Below are positions 8,069 through 14,875 of a stretch of 16,207 nt of DNA, one piece after another. How positions within the stretch are numbered: position 1 is the stretch's first letter; each line of letters starts with the position of its first letter. The notes under the pieces were generated by a model that had not been told where the DNA came from, did not search any database, and saw nothing but the letters and a program-made list of their open reading frames with translations. A program made the translations under genes and the position numbers. The stretch is from Proteobacteria bacterium SG_bin5 (lineage in GTDB: Bacteria; Pseudomonadota; Alphaproteobacteria; Sphingomonadales; Sphingomonadaceae): NCBI GenBank assembly GCA_002083475.1, contig LWDI01000030.1:704-16910 (forward strand). The letters are read 5' to 3'.

Positions 8069-8794
8069 CTAACCGTCCGCCGATCGCAGCCGGTCGATCA
8101 TCTGCCGCTCGAACGCGGCGGGCTCGCGCGCGGCGGCGCGAAGCGTCGCTTGGTCGAGCGCCAGCACCGCGCGGCCATCGGCGAGCATTAGCCCGGCGTC
8201 GCACGCCGCCGCCAGCGTCCCCAAATCGTGGAGCGCGGTGATCAACGTCAGCCCCTGATCGACCCGCGCGCGCAGCGCCGCGCGCAGATCGAAAGTCGCG
8301 ACGGGATCGAGCCAATTGAACGGCTCGTCGAGGACCACCACCGCTTCCCCGCCGGCGAAGGCCGTCGCCAAGGTGAGGCGCTGGCGCATCCCCGCCGAAC
8401 AATCGCCGATCCAGCGATCGAGCAGCGTGTCGAGGCCGAGGATCGGCGCCAAGCCGCCCAACCGCGCCATCGCCGTCGCGCCGTCGCCCGCCACCAGCTC
8501 CAATAGGTCGCGGCCGCGCAGCGCGTCGGGAAGCCGTTCGCCCGGCGGGGCGAAGCCGAAGCGCCGCGCGCGTTCGAGCCGATCGTCGATCAATTCGGTG
8601 CCGCCCAAGCGGCACGATCCGCCCGCGAAGGGCAAGCGGCCACAGATCGCGCGCAAGATGCTCGTCTTGCCCGATCCATTGGCGCCGACCAGGCCGAACC
8701 AGCTTCCCGGGGCGACGCGCATGTCGAGCCCGCGCACGACCGGCCGACCGCCGCGCTCGACGCTCACGCCCAGGAGTTCGACGGCGGGGATCAT
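8069..8794 (-). CDS. ABC transporter ATP-binding protein, unknown substrate
   Basis: A 241-residue nucleotide-binding domain that would power the adjacent membrane protein. Walker A is GANGSGKT (37-44), the signature is CSAGM (132-136) in place of LSGGQ, Walker B is VVVLDEP (152-158), and the switch histidine is H189 in ALHD. Around 79-90 the usual Q-loop glutamine is absent (GFAPPGERLP), a pattern also seen in some drug- or sodium-type exporters of the NatA/CcmA group. The ATG at 8794 overlaps the permease stop codon (ATGA); ATG 8806 would add four residues. The pair lies at the end of the proA-nadD-rsfS row. With no binding protein nearby, export is more likely than import; the cargo is unknown. 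Confidence 0.85.
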   Translation of the reverse strand: MIPAVELLGVSVERGGRPVVRGLDMRVAPGSWFGLVGANGSGKTSILRAICGRLPFAGGSCRLGGTELIDDRLERARRFGFAPPGERLPDALRGRDLLELVAGDGATAMARLGGLAPILGLDTLLDRWIGDCSAGMRQRLTLATAFAGGEAVVVLDEPFNWLDPVATFDLRAALRARVDQGLTLITALHDLGTLAAACDAGLMLADGRAVLALDQATLRAAAREPAAFERQMIDRLRSADG

Positions 8795-9777
8795 GCCAGC
8801 AGCCATCGCCGCGCCTGCCCCTGGCGGTGCAGCCACCAGAGCACCCCCAGCAGGGCGATCGGCAGCGCGGGCGGCATCAGCTGCGCGATCAGCCCGAACA
8901 ACGCCAGCACCGCCGCGACCAGCCAATCGGCGACGGGCCGGCGCCACAGGCGATAAGCGAGCAGGCGGATCACGAGAAGCATCAGCACCCCCGTGGCGGC
9001 AAGGGCGACGGGCGCGGCGACCACCGGGCCGATCATCAGCCAACTCCCCGCCACCGCGAGCGGCGCGAACAGGGTCCAGGCGCGGAGATGATGGCCCAGG
9101 ATGCGCGCGCTTCCCTGGCCGACCAGCGCCATGAAGCGCACCAGTTGATCGTCGACCGGCGTCAGCAGCAGGGCGATTACAGCGGTCACGGCGCCCGCCC
9201 AGATCGGCGGCGCGCTCGGTCCCCAGAGTTGCGCGACCGGCAACGACGCGAGCAGAAGCGCGGCGCCCGCCAAACCCGCGATGGGGCGTCGCGACGCCGC
9301 CCGTATCGCGCTGCCGAGCGAGGCCGGACGCGCGCCCCACGCCGCCCGCCAGCACCGCTCGGCGACCAGCGCCGCCAAGGCACCCGCGCCATAGCCGGCC
9401 AGGCCCAACGGCAGCAGCGAAGGGCGAACGATCACGAGTATCGCGGTCCAAAGCGCGAGCGCCGCGCCATGGCCGGCCGCGCGATAGCGGCCCCGCGCGG
9501 CGGCGTTCAGGGCGTCGACCGTGAGCACGCCATCGGTTTCGTGAAAGGAAAGGCGCCGCGCGATCGAGCGCGTGACGCCGGCGCCGAGCAGCGCGCCGAC
9601 GATGGCGGCCGCCAGCGTCGCGGCCCCAGCGCTCTGCCCCTCGACCCAGGCGCGAAGCAGCAGCGGCGCGACGAGCAGCACGGCCGCCCCCGCGAGACGA
9701 TCGCGCCACATCGCGAACGCGGCGCCGAGGCTATTGACGGCGACGCGGCGATCATGCCGGATCAGGCGATCAGCCAT
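8791..9777 (-). CDS. Polytopic membrane protein, probable ABC permease, family not recognised
   Basis: A 328-residue hydrophobic protein with about ten candidate membrane segments (for example 29-42, 49-67, 105-117, 121-139, 191-206, 251-271, 284-300 and 303-316) separated by Arg-rich loops. I do not recognise its family. The permease role is inferred from the four-base overlap with the ATPase gene. The start is ATG 9777 (MADRLIRHDR), with AGGA about ten bases upstream; the frame is open to 9885 but that part resembles no protein and overlaps rsfS in another frame. The first 28 residues are basic and likely cytoplasmic. There is no periplasmic-domain signature of the MacB/FtsX type. It follows rsfS by 70 bp, and a weak 5-bp hairpin (9823-9837) in that gap is not a convincing terminator. 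Confidence 0.72.
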   Translation of the reverse strand: MADRLIRHDRRVAVNSLGAAFAMWRDRLAGAAVLLVAPLLLRAWVEGQSAGAATLAAAIVGALLGAGVTRSIARRLSFHETDGVLTVDALNAAARGRYRAAGHGAALALWTAILVIVRPSLLPLGLAGYGAGALAALVAERCWRAAWGARPASLGSAIRAASRRPIAGLAGAALLLASLPVAQLWGPSAPPIWAGAVTAVIALLLTPVDDQLVRFMALVGQGSARILGHHLRAWTLFAPLAVAGSWLMIGPVVAAPVALAATGVLMLLVIRLLAYRLWRRPVADWLVAAVLALFGLIAQLMPPALPIALLGVLWWLHRQGQARRWLLA

Positions 9778-9847
9778 GGCGCGCCCGCTCGTCCTATCCG
9801 TCGCGCTTGGCCGCTCGGGCGTCGCCGAGGGGCGGCGCGTCACTCCC

Positions 9848-10240
9848 TCAATGCGCGCTTTCGACCGCCGTCGGCCCGTCGCCAAACGCCCACATGCGTT
9901 CCAAATTGTAGAAGCTGCGCACTTCGGGGCGGAAGAGATGGACGATCACGTCGCCCGCGTCGATCAGCACCCAATCCGCCGCCGGCAGCCCTTCGACGCG
10001 CACCGGGCGGCCGAATTCGGCCTTGATCTTCTCGGTGAGTTTCGACGCCATCGAGGCGACTTGGCGGGTCGAACGGCCGCTCGCGATCACCATATGATCG
10101 GCGATGCTCGATTTGCCCGCGAGCGGGATCGACACGGTATCGACCGCCTGATCGTCGTCGAGCGACGCCAAGACGAGCTGATGCAGCGCCGCGACGCTCT
10201 CGGCGTCGGGCGAACGATAGGCTTGAGGAGATGAGGCCAA
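9848..10240 (-). CDS. rsfS: Ribosomal silencing factor RsfS
   Basis: A 130-residue protein of the Iojap/RsfS family. RsfS binds ribosomal protein uL14 on the large subunit and prevents joining with the small subunit when nutrients are scarce. Family features are GRSTRQVASMASKL (55-68), DWVLIDAGDVIVHLF (about 89-103) and the FYNLERMW motif near 109-116. The start is TTG at 10240, supported by AGGAG (plus-strand 10246-10250) five bases upstream; no ATG lies near a ribosome-binding site in this frame. It follows nadD after 8 bp, the classic nadD-rsfS arrangement, implying one transcript. In many alphaproteobacteria rlmH comes next; here an ABC permease gene does. Confidence 0.93.
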   Translation of the reverse strand: MASSPQAYRSPDAESVAALHQLVLASLDDDQAVDTVSIPLAGKSSIADHMVIASGRSTRQVASMASKLTEKIKAEFGRPVRVEGLPAADWVLIDAGDVIVHLFRPEVRSFYNLERMWAFGDGPTAVESAH

Positions 10241-10248
10241 GGGAACTC

Positions 10249-10884
10249 CTAGGTTGAAGACTCGCCCTTATGGGCAAGCATGTCGCCGAGATGGGAGAGG
10301 AAGTGGCGCTGCCAAGCGGGGTCCGCGGCGCGCAGCCGCGTCGCGGAGGTATCATCAGGGCGAAAGCGCAACAGCACGAGCGCCGGCAAGCTCCACCGCG
10401 TCCATTGTCGAGCCTGGTATGCGGGGTGGACGAAGCGCCGCAACCAGCCCATCGCGGGGGCCGCGCGGGCAGCGGCATCATAACCCGGGCGGGCGATCAC
10501 CGCAATGGGCACGCGCTGGGCGATCCGCCGCCAGCCGCGCCATTCGTGGAACTGGGCGAGATTATCCGCCCCCATCAACCAGATGAAGCGGTGGCGGGTG
10601 TAAAGCTGGGTGAGCTTGTCGATGCTATCGACCGTGTAGCGCGTGCCGAGCCGGCATTCGATGTCGGTCACGCGGATCGGCGCCGCGCGCGCCATCCGCC
10701 GCGCCGAGGCGAGCCGCACGTTGAGCGGCGCCATATCGGGCCGCCCCGCCTTGAGCGGGTTGCCGGGCGAGACCATCCACCACACTTCGTCGAGATCGAG
10801 CGCGGTATGCGCGGCCATGCTGATCGCGCGATGCCCCTGATGCGCGGGATTGAACGAGCCGCCGAGCAGGCCGATGCGCCTCAT
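10249..10884 (-). CDS. nadD: Nicotinate-nucleotide adenylyltransferase NadD
   Basis: A 211-residue enzyme that transfers AMP from ATP to nicotinate mononucleotide, giving deamido-NAD, in NAD biosynthesis. The nucleotidyltransferase motif GGSFNPAHQGH (8-18) has the HxGH-type residues H15 and H18. GADNLAQFHEW lies in the middle, and near the C-terminus DTSATRLR corresponds to the ATP-binding SxTxxR motif. I chose ATG 10884 because MRRIGLLGGSFNP begins there as in the family; the frame is open to 10989 but overlaps the toxin gene. The ATG overlaps the toxin's stop codon (ATGA), which is odd because this essential gene is thereby translationally linked to a toxin. Its usual partner rsfS is 8 bp downstream. 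Confidence 0.93.
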   Translation of the reverse strand: MRRIGLLGGSFNPAHQGHRAISMAAHTALDLDEVWWMVSPGNPLKAGRPDMAPLNVRLASARRMARAAPIRVTDIECRLGTRYTVDSIDKLTQLYTRHRFIWLMGADNLAQFHEWRGWRRIAQRVPIAVIARPGYDAAARAAPAMGWLRRFVHPAYQARQWTRWSLPALVLLRFRPDDTSATRLRAADPAWQRHFLSHLGDMLAHKGESST

Positions 10885-11168
10885 GGCTCGATCGACCAGT
10901 CGCGGGCATGATGCACCACGCGCCGCACTTCGATTTGATGCCTGGCCGGGCGGTAGAAGAGCAGGAAAGGCGTGTCGGCGACCCGCCATTTGCGGATGGT
11001 CGGATGGCGCGTGGGTGACCCCAGATCAGGGAAATCGAGCAACACGAGCGGCGCGGTTTCGACACGCTCGAGCATCAAAAACTCGAGATCGCGGTCGAGG
11101 CCGCGATAATAAGCGGCGATATCGAATAGGTCATTACGCGCGGCGCGCGACCAGACGAGTTGCCTCAA
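10881..11168 (-). CDS. RelE/ParE-family toxin of a type II TA module
   Basis: A 95-residue protein with the compact RelE/ParE pattern: LVWSRAARNDLFDIAAYY at the N-terminus (strand then helices), a central PDLGSPTRHPTIRKWRV stretch, and C-terminal strands PFLLFYR and IEVRRVVHHARDW. The closing HHARDW and the absence of RelE's catalytic set favour a ParE-like gyrase poison over an mRNA-cutting RelE, though this is uncertain. The start is TTG at 11168, overlapping the antitoxin stop (TTGA); no ATG fits. Its stop overlaps the nadD start. Antitoxin before toxin with a short overlap is the normal type II order. The full-length domain suggests a working toxin. Confidence 0.85.
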   Translation of the reverse strand: MRQLVWSRAARNDLFDIAAYYRGLDRDLEFLMLERVETAPLVLLDFPDLGSPTRHPTIRKWRVADTPFLLFYRPARHQIEVRRVVHHARDWSIEP

Positions 11169-11419
11169 GCCGCGTGCTTCTTGGGCCGCATCGCCTCGAT
11201 CTCGGCGACCAATTCCTCATGAGTCAGGAAATCCCCCCGCGCGATATCGTCCTCGCCTTGCTGCAGGAAAGCGTCGAAGGCGGTTTCTTCCTCGACGAAG
11301 CGCTTGATCGCCTTGGCGACGAGCCAGGCGCGGCTGCGCTCGCGCTTTTCGGCGAGCGCATCGAGCGCGGCGAGCGTGTCGGCGTCGAGCCGGGCGGTGA
11401 TGACCGAGGTCTTGCTCAT
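11165..11419 (-). CDS. Ribbon-helix-helix (CopG-like) antitoxin
   Basis: An 84-residue DNA-binding antitoxin. The N-terminus SKTSVITARLD is the expected DNA-contacting strand, followed by two helices (ADTLAALDALAEKRE and SRAWLVAKAIKRFVEEE). Residues of about 48-77, ending LTHEELVAEIEAM, form an acidic tail of the kind that wraps and neutralises a RelE/ParE toxin. I chose ATG 11419; the frame is open to 11488, but that extension overlaps proA and is low-complexity. There is no ribosome-binding sequence before this ATG, so translation may be coupled to proA, or the mRNA may be nearly leaderless if the candidate promoter is real. By family analogy the TA complex would repress its own promoter. 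Confidence 0.85.
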   Translation of the reverse strand: MSKTSVITARLDADTLAALDALAEKRERSRAWLVAKAIKRFVEEETAFDAFLQQGEDDIARGDFLTHEELVAEIEAMRPKKHAA

Positions 11420-11433
11420 GTATTCGGATGTAT
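11418..11433. promoter_or_regulatory. Direct repeat ATGTAT-N4-ATGTAT, candidate antitoxin operator
   Basis: ATGTAT occurs at 11418-11423 and 11428-11433 on the plus strand, a 10-bp period that puts both copies on one face of the helix. It covers the antitoxin start codon, and a GTATAC palindrome sits at 11430-11435. Ribbon-helix-helix dimers typically bind such short tandem sites. The overlap with the candidate -10 would allow autorepression. Confidence 0.45.
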
Positions 11434-11455
11434 ACGCAAGCGACCCGTGCTTCAA
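11429..11455 (-). promoter_or_regulatory. Candidate promoter of the TA module, -35 over the proA stop codon
   Basis: On the minus strand, TTGAAG (11455-11450) and TATACA (11434-11429) resemble -35 and -10 boxes with a 15-bp spacer (16 if CTTGAA is used), which is short. The -35 box overlaps the proA stop codon. Transcription would begin close to the antitoxin ATG, giving little or no leader. Confidence 0.35.
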
Positions 11456-12696
11456 GCCCGCGTCTGCCCGCGCCCGCGCCCGACCCATTTATAAGTGGTG
11501 AGCCCCTCCAGCGCGACCGGCCCGCGCGCGTGCAGCCGCCCGGTCGCGATGCCGATTTCGGCGCCCAGCCCGAACTCGCCGCCATCAGCGAATTGGGTCG
11601 ATGCGTTCCACAGCACGATCGCGGCGTCGACTTCCGCCAAGAAACGCTCGGCGACGGCGGCGTCCTCGGCGACGATCGCCTCGGTATGGCCCGAGCCGTG
11701 GCGGGCGATATGCGCGAGCGCGCCGTCGAGCCCCTCGACCAGCGCGACCGAGGCGATCGGCGCCAGATATTCGCTGTCCCAATCCTTGGGCGTCGCCGGC
11801 GCCACTTGCGGGTCGAGCGCGCGAACCCCCGCGTCGCCGCGCAACGCGCAGCCCCCCGCGCGCAAGGCGGCGAGCAAGGCGGGGGCGGCGAGATAGGCGC
11901 GGTCGATCAGCAGCGTCTCCATCGCCCCACAAATCCCCGGGCGGCGCAGCTTGGCGTTGGCCGCGATCGCCTCGGCCATGGCGGGCGTGGCGGAGGCATG
12001 GACGAAGACATGGTTCACCCCGTCGAGATGCGCGAGCACCGGCACCCGCGCCTCGGCCTGGACGCGCGCGACCAGGCTCTTGCCGCCGCGCGGGACGATC
12101 AGGTCGATCGCCCCCGCCGCCGCGAGCATCGCCCCGACCAAGGCGCGGTCGCTCGACGGCACGCGCTCGACCGCCGCCTCGGGCAGCCCCGCTTTCCGGA
12201 GCCCCGCGACGAAAGCGGCGTGGAGCGCGGCGTTGCTCGCCTGCGCCTCCGATCCGCCGCGCAGGATGGCCGCATTGCCCGCCATCACGCACAGCGCCGC
12301 CGCGTCCGTGGTCACATTGGGGCGGCTTTCGTAGATGATGCCGATCACCCCGATCGGCACGCGCACGCGTTCGAGCGCGATCCCGCTCGGCGCGACCCGC
12401 TGGTCGATCAGCGCGCCGACCGGATCGTCGAGCCCCGCCACCGCCTCGATCGCCGCCGCCACGCCTTCGAGCCGCGCGGGATCGAGCCGCAGCCGATCGC
12501 CGAGCGCCGGCGTGAGCGCGGCGGCGCGCGCCATATCCTCGGCATTGGCGCCGAGGATGTCGCCCGAGCGCGCGCGCACTTCGGCCGCCGCCGCGCGCAA
12601 GCCGGCGCGCTTGGCTTCGCTCGGCAGCCGCGCGAGTTGGCGGCTGGCGTCGCGGGCGCGCGTGGCGAGCTCGGCGATGATCGCGCTGGGGTCCAT
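11452..12696 (-). CDS. proA: Glutamate-5-semialdehyde dehydrogenase (gamma-glutamyl phosphate reductase)
   Basis: A 414-residue cytoplasmic enzyme of the aldehyde dehydrogenase superfamily. It reduces gamma-glutamyl phosphate with NADPH to glutamate-5-semialdehyde, the second step of proline synthesis. Family signatures are YESRPNVTTDAAALC (122-136), VPRGGKSL (201-208), catalytic C256 in RPGICGAMETLL, and the C-terminal GPVALEGLTTYKW. Length is normal. ATG 12696 begins MDPSAIIAEL, preceded by aggggcg. The first enzyme, proB, is not in the window; upstream lies a divergent DUF3667 gene 78 bp away, so proA must have its own promoter there or be the first gene of this row. The TA antitoxin follows 32 bp downstream, where nadD would usually come. 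Confidence 0.95.
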   Translation of the reverse strand: MDPSAIIAELATRARDASRQLARLPSEAKRAGLRAAAAEVRARSGDILGANAEDMARAAALTPALGDRLRLDPARLEGVAAAIEAVAGLDDPVGALIDQRVAPSGIALERVRVPIGVIGIIYESRPNVTTDAAALCVMAGNAAILRGGSEAQASNAALHAAFVAGLRKAGLPEAAVERVPSSDRALVGAMLAAAGAIDLIVPRGGKSLVARVQAEARVPVLAHLDGVNHVFVHASATPAMAEAIAANAKLRRPGICGAMETLLIDRAYLAAPALLAALRAGGCALRGDAGVRALDPQVAPATPKDWDSEYLAPIASVALVEGLDGALAHIARHGSGHTEAIVAEDAAVAERFLAEVDAAIVLWNASTQFADGGEFGLGAEIGIATGRLHARGPVALEGLTTYKWVGRGRGQTRA

Positions 12697-12774
12697 CGCC
12701 CCTGGCTAGCACCCCCGGCGGCGCGCACAAGTAACTGTCGCCCGCCCCCCGCGAAGCTGCTATTTCGTTGCGCC

Positions 12775-13923
12775 ATGCAAGCGGGATTCGAAGCCGCCGG
12801 CGATGTCGCGACCGGCACCTTGATCGGCCACGCCTTCGATACGGGCGGCCACGCCGCCCATGGCGAGGCGCATGGCCATGGCCGCTGCCTCAATTGCCAA
12901 GCCACGCTCCAGGGCGACTTCTGCCACGCCTGCGGCCAGGCCGCGCATCTCCACCGCACGCTTTGGTCGATCGTCCATGACGTGCTCCACGGCGTCTATC
13001 ATTTCGAGGGCAAGATCTGGACGACCCTGCCCCTGCTCTTCACCAAGCCCGGCAGCCTGACGCGGCGCTATATCGCGGGCGAACGGGTGAAATTCGTCTC
13101 GCCGCTCGCGCTGTTCCTCTTCTCGGTCTTCCTGATGGTCGCGACCTTCGAGACCGTGGGCGGCATCGTTTCGCCCGGGGTGAGCGACAAGGAAGTGAAC
13201 GGGCATATCGGCGAGCCGCTTCCCAATTTGCGCAAGAAGCTCGCCACCGAACAAGCGCGGCTCGCGGCGACGCGCGCCGAGCAGAAGACGCTCGAACAAC
13301 AGGTCGAACGGCTCGATTCGACTGGCCAGGATAGCCGCACGGTGGAGGCGCGCGCGGAAGCGCTCGATCGCCAGGGCGACAAGATCGAGGAGGAGATCGA
13401 CGGGTTGAAAACCGCGATCAACCTCGTCGGCGGCGGTGATTTCGAGCAGGGCTTCAAGGATGGCATGAGCAAAGGCAATTTGCAGATCCACACCGGCAGC
13501 AGCGATCTCGACAAGCGGATCAAGAAAGCGGCCGAGAATCCCAAGCTGTTTTTCTACAAGCTGCAGTCCAGCGCGTATAAATACAGCTGGATGCTGGTGC
13601 CGATCTCACTGCCCTTCATCTGGCTATTGTTCTTTTGGCGACGCGACGTTGGCCCCTATGATCATGCGATTTTCGCCATTTATTCGCTCTCGGCGATGAC
13701 CTTGGGGGTGGTCGCGCTCAGCCTGCTCGCCGCGGTCGGGGTGCCGGGACCGGTGATCGCGACGGCGGTCGTGCTCGGCCCGCCGCTCCATATCTATAAA
13801 CAGCTGCGCGGTGCTTATCGCATCGGGCGGTTCAGCGCGGCGTGGCGCACGGTCGCGCTGCTGCTGAGCGCGCTGATCGCGAGCAGCCTGTTCTTCGTGG
13901 CGATCCTGAACGTCATCGCCTGA
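12775..13923 (+). CDS. DUF3667-type zinc-ribbon membrane protein with coiled coil
   Basis: A 382-residue protein of unknown function. The His-rich N-terminus (eight His between 19 and 60) contains a zinc ribbon, C38-x2-C41 and C50-x2-C53. A conserved stretch follows (about 62-108, ending GERVKFVSPLA), then a membrane segment at 109-125. A charged helical stretch of about 150-215 looks like a coiled coil. Four further hydrophobic segments lie at about 271-289, 297-322, 324-341 and 358-382. This is the DUF3667 plan as I know it: a ribbon plus C-terminal membrane helices. ATG 12775 lacks a clear ribosome-binding site; the frame remains open far upstream only as the shadow of proA. It is divergent from proA and ends 26 bp before the NUDIX gene. 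Function is unknown. Confidence 0.8.
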   Translation: MQAGFEAAGDVATGTLIGHAFDTGGHAAHGEAHGHGRCLNCQATLQGDFCHACGQAAHLHRTLWSIVHDVLHGVYHFEGKIWTTLPLLFTKPGSLTRRYIAGERVKFVSPLALFLFSVFLMVATFETVGGIVSPGVSDKEVNGHIGEPLPNLRKKLATEQARLAATRAEQKTLEQQVERLDSTGQDSRTVEARAEALDRQGDKIEEEIDGLKTAINLVGGGDFEQGFKDGMSKGNLQIHTGSSDLDKRIKKAAENPKLFFYKLQSSAYKYSWMLVPISLPFIWLLFFWRRDVGPYDHAIFAIYSLSAMTLGVVALSLLAAVGVPGPVIATAVVLGPPLHIYKQLRGAYRIGRFSAAWRTVALLLSALIASSLFFVAILNVIA

Positions 13924-13949
13924 CCTTGCCCCTCACCGCGGCCGCGCGC

Positions 13950-14705
13950 ATGATCGCGGGCGTGACCGAGCCCATCCCCGCCGCGACGCTGATCCTGTTC
14001 CGCGAGGCCGAAGGCGCGCCCGAACTGCTGATGGTCGAACGCGCGCGGGCGATGGCCTTCGCGGGCGGGGCGCTGGTCTTCCCCGGCGGGCGGATCGATC
14101 CCGAGGACGAGGCGCTCGCGCTCCGCCTCGCGCCCGGCGATCCGCTCGGCGCCGCGCGGGTGGCGGCGCTGCGCGAATTGCTCGAGGAGGCGGGCGTCGC
14201 GCTCGGCCTCGCCCCCGTGCCCGACGCGGCGCTGATCGCGCGGTTGCGTGATCGGCTCCATGGCGGCGCCCCGTTCGGCGCGCTGCTCGCCGAGCATGGG
14301 CTGAGCCTTACGCTCGACGCGCTCACCCCCTTCGCGCGCTGGTGCCCGCGCCATGCCAACATGCGCATTTTCGACACGCATTTCTTCATCGCCCCCGCGC
14401 CCGAGGATGCGCGCGTCGAGGCCGATGGCGGCGAGAGCGTCCGCGCCTTTTGGGGCCGCGCGCGCGACATCCTCGCCGAGGCGGAAGGCGGCCGCGCGAG
14501 CCTGATTTTCCCCACCCGCCGCAACCTCGAACGCCTCGCGCGCTTCGCGAGCTTCGCCGAAGCGCTCGCCGACGCGCGCGCGCATCCGATCGAGACGATC
14601 ACGCCCTGGATCGAACGCCGCGACGGGATCGATTATCTGCGCATTCCCGAGGGCCTGGGCTATCCGGTGACCGAGGAAGCGCTGGCGGACGCGCGGCGGG
14701 ATTGA
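13950..14705 (+). CDS. NUDIX hydrolase with an interrupted Nudix box
   Basis: A 251-residue NUDIX-fold protein, expected to cleave nucleoside diphosphate compounds such as CoA derivatives or nucleotide sugars with a divalent metal. The N-terminal strand IPAATLILFRE is followed by FAGGALVFPGGRIDPEDE (37-54) and RELLEEAGV (75-83). The Nudix box GxxxxxExxxxxxxREUxEExGU is present but carries about 15 extra residues between its G and REL halves, as in NUDT19-like enzymes. ATG 13950 begins MIAGVTEPIPAATL; a TTG at 13926, nearer the DUF3667 stop codon (13921-13923), is possible, and neither has a clear ribosome-binding site. It is probably co-transcribed with DUF3667. The substrate cannot be told. 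Confidence 0.82.
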   Translation: MIAGVTEPIPAATLILFREAEGAPELLMVERARAMAFAGGALVFPGGRIDPEDEALALRLAPGDPLGAARVAALRELLEEAGVALGLAPVPDAALIARLRDRLHGGAPFGALLAEHGLSLTLDALTPFARWCPRHANMRIFDTHFFIAPAPEDARVEADGGESVRAFWGRARDILAEAEGGRASLIFPTRRNLERLARFASFAEALADARAHPIETITPWIERRDGIDYLRIPEGLGYPVTEEALADARRD

Positions 14706-14707
14706 GC

Positions 14708-14758
14708 ATTAGTCGGCGCTAATCCGAAAATCGATCGCGGCCCTTGGTCCTAGCCGCG
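14708..14758. terminator. Convergent-gene gap with two small hairpins, possible terminator
   Basis: The first hairpin is attag (14708-14712) with ctaat (14719-14723); the second is cgcggc (14736-14741) with gccgcg (14753-14758) and an 11-nt loop. They fall just after the NUDIX stop codon, ahead of the convergent GGDEF-EAL gene. Stems are short and T-tracts are lacking, so support is weak. Confidence 0.3.
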
Positions 14759-14875
14759 TTGCCCGGCGATCTCCTCGCCTTCCGCCGGCGCGCCTCGATC
14801 CGCGTTTCGTGGCGGTTTGACGGAATTATCGAGCTTCTCTAGCCCGCCGCGGAATCCACCTGCCCGGCAAAAGCC

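Noticed and set aside
9823..9837. Terminator between rsfS and the ABC permease gene
   Set aside because: A 5-bp stem without a T-run is expected by chance at this GC content.
11428..12774. Upstream extension of the DUF3667 reading frame, giving an 831-residue ORF
   Set aside because: This part is antisense to proA, which has full family motifs; its Arg/Ala-rich translation is the usual high-GC shadow. The real protein begins at 12775.
14817..14845. TTGACG hexamer as a plus-strand promoter after the NUDIX gene
   Set aside because: No acceptable -10 box follows, and it would only drive antisense transcription into the GGDEF-EAL gene.
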